NCBI GenBank assembly: GCA_907163345.1
Contig: CAJQUN010000056.1
Span: 124,001 to 188,000, forward strand
Source of the DNA: Haberlea rhodopensis
Lineage: Eukaryota; Streptophyta; Magnoliopsida; Lamiales; Gesneriaceae
DNA length: 64,000 nt
Direction: 5' to 3'
Under the pieces are notes generated by a model. The model ran no database searches and was not told the DNA's origin. It was given only the letters and a program-made list of their open reading frames with translations. The first letter of the stretch is position 1, and every line of letters starts with the position of its first letter. Made by a program: the position numbers and the translations under genes. This document shows positions 57,945 to 64,000 of this stretch, piece by piece.

Positions 57945-58900
57945 TTTAAAACTTTTGTTAGTAATAACGAAATTGTGTAATCGAATCGAAAGTCAAATTA
58001 AAAAAATAATATGTTTGATTGCCATTTTCGAATTTGATGTCAATAAATATTGGTTCGCCAAAAAATAGCGTAAAAACATAATAGTATATAATCATCGTAC
58101 TTTTCAATAAATGATTTAAATTGTAAAAATATAAGATTAATAATTTGAGGAACGAGATAAAAATCTAAATTTTGAAAATAATCTACCTAAATATGAGTTC
58201 AACTAGGAGTGAGCATCATAACCGAATTTGTAAAAATTGAACCAACCTAATTTGTTTTTCAGCCAACCGGACTGGCTGGTTTTTATATTATCGAATAAAC
58301 CGGTTTGATAGTGATTGATATTAAAGATCATGGCCTAAGACATATCATTTAAAATCAACGTGTAAACATATAATTGTCATTAAATATCATGTCCTAAAAC
58401 AATATATTTTATCATTATAATTACCAAAAAAATATGATACTATGATAATAATACAATTAGATAATTTTGAATGTATTTTTATATTTAAGTTGTTTTAAAA
58501 TATTATCATTAATATGACAGCTAGTTTATAGTTTAAAAATATTTAATAAATAATTCTTTGAAATAAATAAAAAAGAAACAAAAAAGTAAAATATAAAAGA
58601 AATAAAAGAAATAAAGAAAAAATAATATGACATATAAGAGGTGTAACTATAATATATAGTATATTATAAGATGTGTATATGTAATGTTTTGATAATTTAA
58701 TTTTACATATAGTATAAGGGGTGTTTCTGTAATGTTTTGATAATTTTATATTAAATATATAAGATGACAAAAACATCATTTCGCGCATTCTGTTAATTGT
58801 TTTTGACGGTGTTACTCTGGATGGGAGGTCTCTGTAATTTTTCAAAGTCGATAGAAGGTTTTTGTAAATAAGCCAAAGTCGAGGAAATGTAGACGTAATT
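57516..58900. mobile_element. element with about 75-bp terminal inverted repeats (CTACAT..CGACTTT..CCTCCC)
   Basis: The left end ATTAATCTACATCTCTCGAC, continuing to AAAAATTACAGAAACCTCCC, pairs with the right end GGGAGGTCTCTGTAATTTTT, continuing to GTCGAGGAAATGTAGACGTAAT. AATTACAGAAACCTCCC is repeated within the left arm. The interior is AT-rich with a (TA)n tract at about 57917-57945 and no transposase. Long TIRs suggest a Mutator-like or related non-autonomous element, but I found no clear target duplication. Confidence 0.65.
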
Positions 58901-59634
58901 ATCTCTTATTTTTTTATTTACCATGGATTCATTAGATATTTATAGGTCAATACAATAAATGTGCAAAATTAGATAAGCCGAAACACTAAAGCCTAGACAA
59001 AGATTTGGTTTGTAGCATACCACAATTACTTCGAAGACTATTTGGATTAATTATCTTATCCACCCAAACACAACAAAGTTCAACCAATCTAAATTATTTC
59101 TCACTGATCGAAACATCTTTCCGTAAAAAAGTTTTATTATACTTTTGGATCTCTAATTTAAGTAGTAATTGATAGATTCTTTGTAGAATAGCTGTATTAC
59201 AATATCACCCTCTCTAAATTGTAATATATATAATAAAACTTACAATTGTCTCTCATATGATTTGATATTAAGAAATAGATAACAGAAGAGGTTGATATTT
59301 TTGTTTAAACTAAATGAATTTGGTACTGTTTAAACTCGAGAAGGTCTACAAATAATTCATCTTACATAATAACGAATCTACTCGAGTTGTTGACTAAAGT
59401 TTGTAAATATCGGGCAAAAAAATATGTACATTAATTAAAACTCAAAGATTAAACTGAAAATTATCACGATAATAAAATTCAGTTATCAAAAATATTAATA
59501 TTTTTTTTTCATTATTGTATGAATTCAATATAATTGATTCAAACTAGTTGATATATTAATTTATATATTTTTGTTTAAAAATATATTTTAATAGTTAGTT
59601 GGTATACAAATAAGACTCAAATTAGGTGGAGTCG
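58901..59634. other. AT-rich spacer
   Basis: No ORF or repeat that I can support. Confidence 0.4.
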
Positions 59635-60331
59635 GTGTTTTGAAAATCGGATCGGACCGGCCGGTTTCAACCGGTTTAACAGCTGACCGGTACTTGTTCA
59701 GGTCCGATTGACCCTCTAAAACCACCATGCTATAAAATTGATGGGAACCAGATTAAACCGGTAAAAACCCGGTTCAACCAATAAATAGGGTCGACGGTTG
59801 AACCGCCGGTTCCTTTAATTTCTTTCTTTTTAAAAAAAATTAGTTTCTTTTTATTTGTTTTAAAATTATAAGTCAAATTTATATATAATTTATTGTCATT
59901 GAAATAATTATAAAATAATATTTTATGTATGTCAAATCCATATAATTTTATAAAAGTGTCTTGTATGTTATATATAAATATTTTTATTTTCTCGTAAATT
60001 ATAAAAGATGAGAATCATTTCATATTTTTTAAAATATTTTCTTATAATTTTGAGACATTTTTTGGGTATTGCTTGTTATTTTCTGAGATGTTTTATTTTT
60101 TATTTTAATGTTGGACATTTGGTTTGATCTGATTTTGAAGTTTTGACATATCTTTTATTTATTGTGAACAACTTGAAACTAAAGCAAATACATGGTATAT
60201 ACATTTTACAAAAATTAAATAGATATTACATAAAACTGACATCATCACCGATTGAACTAGTGGTTCAACCGATCAAACTTGTAACTAGTAAGGACACCAA
60301 TTTAATATTCGATCCGATTTTAAAAACAGTC
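59635..60331. mobile_element. MITE-like element rich in CCGGTT motifs
   Basis: The ends are inverted repeats: GTGTTTTGAAAATCGGATCG at the left against the complement GACTGTTTTTAAAATCGGAT at the right. Next to both ends are GGTTCAACCG / CCGGTTTCAACCGG blocks in opposite orientation. The interior is AT-rich. A small ORF across the right end (60143-60412) is part of the repeat, not a gene. Confidence 0.65.
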
Positions 60332-61309
60332 GTATCAGCCTCGCTTTCCAATCCGACGGAGACACACATATCACCGCCGACTATAGGGCGGCACCCGTGG
60401 CCCAATCTATAAATTTATTGAATTATTATTTGATTATTTTAGTAACCAATCCAATGATGGAAAGCAAACACTAAATATAGCAACTGTACAGCTACAAGTC
60501 ATACCTAGCCGGTACGCACAAATTCACAATTGTTTAATACAATTGATCAAGTCCAAATATATTATATAGTTTTTTTTATAAAGAATATTTGTGCAAAAAC
60601 ATAATTTCAATAATCATAATTTCTTCCTCAAACTATATAGAAATAATTTACAATTTTAGACATTTGGAAAAAAAATATGATGTAGCTGTTAGTAATATTA
60701 AAAACTATTTTTTTATGAAAAATTACTTTTTTTTATGAAAAATAATTACTAAAATTCGATATTTCGAAACTAGCTAAGAATTAAAAGGAGGGGCAAACCA
60801 ATTAGAGGGGATAATTAAAGGTTAAACACATCAAATACAACATACTTGCTATTTTGTTATATTGCCTTAAATTTTTAAAATAAATAAATAATACTTTGCC
60901 CCCTCTAAAATTATATTTGACCCAATAATATTTTTTTCCTTATGTTATTATTTTTTGCCCTTAAAAAAAAGCGAGATTCACCATTGGCTAAATAAACTCC
61001 ACGTAAAGCATACTTATATATTTTTTATATATATAATTTAATAGTTTAAACTATAGAAAATATGTGTAAACATACATATCTAAGATTCAATCTAAATACC
61101 CACTCCCGATTAGAGTTTTTTATTTAATTAACCAAAATTAAAATCTTAATTTACAAAATAACCCCAAAGAGGGTTTATCAAAATAAATCAAAGTATCAAT
61201 GTAGATGGCGCCTTTAGGTTGAAGGAGTCATTTGAATTGGCGCATTCCGTAAATAAAAAAAAATGTAGAAGTGGTGCCTTCTAAATAAGTTTAAAAAATT
61301 AAGAAGAAA
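60332..61309. other. AT-rich spacer
   Basis: It ends in a segment with several GGCGCC/GGTGCC motifs (about 61207-61316), which may belong to the inverted-repeat element that follows. No gene. Confidence 0.4.
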
Positions 61310-61419
61310 AGTGGCGCCTCCTTAAAACAAACAAACTTAATAAAATATAAAAGTTAATATATTAGTTTTGTAATAATTATTATTATATTTTTATAATATT
61401 AATATTATTATATTATTTA

Positions 61420-61967
61420 TGTTGGGAAATCATTTTTATGTTTCGGTGATCACAAACATCTACTGCTTAAAGTGTCTATTATACTGATAAAGAAAATGTT
61501 GAATAACTCTACAAAGGTCCACTGGATACTAAAGGACAAAGATATCATCGACCGGGTGAAAAAACATCTACCGTATGAAAAGATAAAATGAGACCTACTT
61601 GGTCCAAAGATCAAGAGTTATCAGCGCCACAAATAGCATCAGATTGAAATAGCCGTTGATTATACTGTAAAGTGTAAGCCAAAGTCTGCTAGTGTAACCT
61701 TCCTGCAAATGAAGAATGAGAGACGTAAAAATGTTGTGATTCGAACTTCCAGAACATATCTTGTGTTATTTACCTTCTGCACTTTATCTTTCAGTTACTT
61801 AATCTCACAAGTCCAGCATACATCTTCCGCACTATTTTTAGTATCTGCTAACTTGCTATCAATTGAGATCCTACTGCAGTACTTAACAGTCTGTTGTACA
61901 AAGAGGAATAGGAATTGAGCCTAGTGTTTATTCAATCCCCCTTCTAAGCACTACTTCGATCCTAACA
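61420..61967 (+). repeat. solo LTR of the left-hand copia family
   Basis: It starts TGTTGGGAAATCATTTTTATG and ends TTCGATCCTAACA. The 5-bp duplication ATTTA is at 61415-61419 and 61968-61972, so the boundaries are exact. Shared blocks with 9583-10868 establish the family. At 548 bp it is much shorter, lacking most of the 30-bp repeats. Solo LTRs arise by recombination between the two LTRs of one insertion. Confidence 0.93.
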
Positions 61968-62118
61968 ATTTATTTTATTGTTATTTTACTATTATTATTA
62001 TATTATATATGTAAGACCTCAATTGCTACAGGACAAATTCCACACAGGGTGAGCACAACCAACATATTCATAATCATAATGAATAACAACACATAACTAA
62101 ACAATAAGTTATAGAAAT

Positions 62119-62246
62119 ACTCATCGCCATAATAGTAGCTGTCCAATAATACTCATCGACATGATAATAACGGTCCAATAATACTCATCGCCAAATAATA
62201 GTTGTTCAATAATACTCATCGCCACAATAATAGCGGTCCAACAATA
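62119..62246 (+). repeat. 32-bp minisatellite, four copies
   Basis: The unit ACTCATCGCCATAATAGTAG plus CTGTCCAATAAT is repeated four times with substitutions and one 1-bp deletion. A truncated fifth copy (ACTCGCATAACG) follows. Confidence 0.85.
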
Positions 62247-62925
62247 CTCGCATAACGTTTATTTCATAGCCACCATAGTTTAGCTTACACATTTAAGCAT
62301 AACTCAACACTATCACAATATATATCACTTTTATTATATATAATAATAGTGATGGTATTTTAGTCATTATATCAAACTATAAAATTAATCCACAATCTTC
62401 CTCAAACCATACACCATATAACTTACAACACTATATTATTTTAAACCATCTTATAATTTTAATCGTTATCTTTATCTTATCATTACCTTATCACTTATTC
62501 CAAATGGTACCTTAGAATATATTGTTCTTACTTCATTTACCTATTTTATGGTAAACCCCAAAAATCTTAAAAATAATAAAATAAAAAATTAACTTGAAGT
62601 ATCATTAAATTTAATGAACATAGATAATACATCTGAAAATATTTTAAAGTTATCTATTTTTAGTCAAATACACAAGCCCACCGCTTCATTTACCTATTTT
62701 ATGGTAAAGCCATTTAATATTTTAAATTCGTCCTTATCACAATAAAATTAGAGTATATTGTTCTTGCATGTCAATTGATTTACTAATATATATAATAAAA
62801 TAAATTAAAATAATTATTATTATATATAATAATATATATTTAATAATAATAATAATAATAAATAAAACAAAACTAAGATATTAACTTTTATATTTATTAA
62901 GTTTTGTTTTAAGGAAGTAGCGTCT

Positions 62926-63014
62926 ATCGTTTTTTTTTTAAAAATAATTTGGAAAACAATTTATATTTAAAAAATACATCGAAATATAAAAGATAACAAA
63001 AGTACTTTAAAACC
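62926..63014. other. AT-rich spacer
   Basis: Poly-T and A-rich sequence, no feature. Confidence 0.4.
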
Positions 63015-63250
63015 GCTGTCCCGAAGGGCGGCTACTCAACGTTGAGTAGCGGTTGAGTAGCCGCTACTAGAAGAAGCGGCTACTCAACGTTGAGTAGCCG
63101 CCCCCTTAGGAAGCGGCTACTCCATATTATTCGATATGTGTGGCTATTATCCATACAAACCATTTAATTGAGTAGCCGCTTCTTCAGTAGGGGGCTACTC
63201 CATATTATTCGATATGTGTGGCTATTATCCATACAAACCATTTAATTGAT
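63015..63250. repeat. palindrome cluster and 78-bp-spaced direct repeat
   Basis: GCTACTCAACGTTGAGTAGC is a perfect 20-bp palindrome at 63031-63050. At 63076-63101 it recurs extended to a perfect 26-bp palindrome by GCG/CGC flanks. AGTAGCCGCTACT and TGAGTAGCCGCTTCTTC add partial copies. A 57-bp sequence beginning GGCTACTCCATATTATTCGA occurs at 63115-63171 and 63193-63249. Confidence 0.9.
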
Positions 63251-63823
63251 ACCTACTCATACCAATCCAAACCCACCTTACTCCATTTAATTGATACCTA
63301 TTTCATACCAATCCAAATCCAACTACATTATTTAATTGATACCTACTCCATTAATTGATATCAATGAAATCCATCTATAAATTCATATCCATTCTCAAAA
63401 TATTATATACCTTAAAACCTTTTCTTTCTTCTTTTCTGCAATTCAACCTTTTCTTTTCTGCAATTCAACCTTTCGTTTCTCTCTTCAATAATCCCTTAGT
63501 CTCAGAGCTTTTGTTTCTCTCGTGAATAATCCATTAGTCTCTATTCATCCACCTACATTAAAGGTGAGTTAATTATTAAAAATCTTATATATTATTCATA
63601 TTATTTTTATTATTTTTCTGTCTTTAAAAGCTCATTATTAAAAATCTTTTATATGATTTCTCTCATCAAAACGTTCATTATTTTTTTAAACATGTACGTA
63701 TAATAAATTGTTATTAATATTTTAAATGGTTGTTCATTATTATTTTTAAACATGTACATATAATAAATTTTTATTAATATTTTAATGGTTGATATATTTG
63801 TTATTTTTTTTATCATTTTTTGG
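63251..63823 (+). other. possible 5' untranslated exon and intron
   Basis: Three repeats of TTTAATTGATACCTA(CT) lie at about 63240-63345. Pyrimidine-rich sequence with a duplicated TTTTCTTTTCTGCAATTCAACC and a duplicated TTTCTCTC.TGAATAATCC.TTAGTCTC precedes AAAGGTGAGTTA at about 63560-63571, a good 5' splice-site match. An AT-rich intron-like stretch then runs to the ATG at 63824. This may be the leader of the fragment at the right edge. Confidence 0.35.
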
Positions 63824-64000
63824 ATGGCGTTAAATCGAGGTCCCGAAGATTCAACTGTATTATATCTACATCTACACATATCTCGAGTGCTGTTTGTTCC
63901 GAGAATATTGATAGTAATTTAAAAGTGAAGCGTACAGATAACCTTATCTGGGGGTTGTATAATGAGAAAGTGATACACGATCGTGTTTGGAGGCATATCA
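63824..64000 (+). pseudogene. N-terminus resembling a plant mobile domain protein, frameshifted, cut by window end
   Basis: From ATG 63824 the reading is MALNRGPEDSTVLYL. A one-base shift near 63870-63877 then moves to an open frame that lasts to the window end: HISSAVCSENIDSN, then LIWGLYNEKVIHDRVWRHI. The arrangement GP.D.S.LYLQ..H.S...., a basic LKVKR, then W.L....VI..V...I is that of the N-terminus of plant mobile domain (MAIN/MAIL-like) proteins, which also occur in Mutator-like and other transposons. Only about 58 codons are visible. The shift may be a real mutation or a base-call error. Confidence 0.4.

Larger units (their letters stand above)
61310..62925. mobile_element. inverted-repeat element carrying a solo LTR insertion
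   Basis: The left arm GCGCCTCCTTAAAACAAACA..AACTTAATAAAATATAAAAG pairs with the right arm CTTTTATATTTATTAAGTTT..GTTTTAAGGAAGTAGCGTC, about 55 bp. Between the arms are the solo LTR, a 32-bp minisatellite and AT-rich sequence. Removing the LTR and one TSD leaves about 1.06 kb. The outer limits and superfamily are uncertain. Confidence 0.5.

Noticed and set aside
62119..62246. CRISPR-like array at the 32-bp repeat
   Set aside because: Units are contiguous without spacers; it is a minisatellite in a eukaryotic repeat region.

Overview
This window is plant nuclear DNA made almost entirely of transposable elements. The signs are plant-lineage Ty1/copia and Ty3/gypsy polyproteins, initiator-Met-type primer-binding sites, 5-bp target-site duplications (TSDs), AT-rich spacers and several plant-style MITEs. 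I found no rRNA, tRNA or CRISPR and no convincing intact host gene. The extra ORF of the copia elements gives me a weak impression of a Lamiales eudicot; that is recall only and unverified. A CRM-like element and a Tekay-like chromovirus fit (peri)centromeric or heterochromatic DNA, which is inference.

Left third (1-19.8 kb). A decayed Sirevirus-like copia element (873-10868, + strand, 5' end missing) is cut at 872/873 by a minus-strand gypsy-like LTR that runs off the window. It is cut again by a complete gag-only, non-autonomous element at 1583-6371 (TSD ATAGC). Its pol pseudogene is followed by a fragment of an extra envelope-like ORF and a 1.3-kb 3' LTR. A CRM-like Ty3/gypsy element follows at 11689-16770 (TSD ATAGG), whose pol frame runs into the 3' LTR. 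Next comes a decayed hAT transposase with a TTF-type zinc finger (about 17.6-19.7 kb).

Middle-left (19.8-27.2 kb). This part holds small non-autonomous elements. The best supported are a Mutator-like element with a 9-bp TSD (24365-24974) and a hAT MITE with an 8-bp TSD (25405-25615). Foldback repeats and short tandem repeats are also present.

Centre (27259-50811). A nested cluster. A 5.3-kb copia element with 0.4-kb LTRs received two insertions: a Tekay-like chromovirus at 30053-38839 (minus strand, TSD AAGTT) and a Sirevirus at 40303-49760 (minus strand, TSD CTTAC). The Sirevirus keeps an open 1049-codon protease-integrase-RT-RNase H frame. It also has a long post-pol ORF broken by two in-frame TAG codons, but its 5' side is wrecked: no gag or primer-binding site, a 525-bp duplication and a 26-G run.

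Right third (50.8-64 kb). AT-rich spacers hold further inverted-repeat elements, a decayed capsid-like region with its own TATA box that resembles endogenous pararetrovirus or LTR-element sequence (about 54.4-57.15 kb), a solo LTR of the left-hand copia family (61420-61967, TSD ATTTA), a minisatellite, a palindrome cluster, and a frameshifted fragment resembling a plant mobile domain at the right edge.

Almost every coding region is a pseudogene. The elements do not act together as a pathway; the layout records successive insertions whose relative order follows from the nesting.
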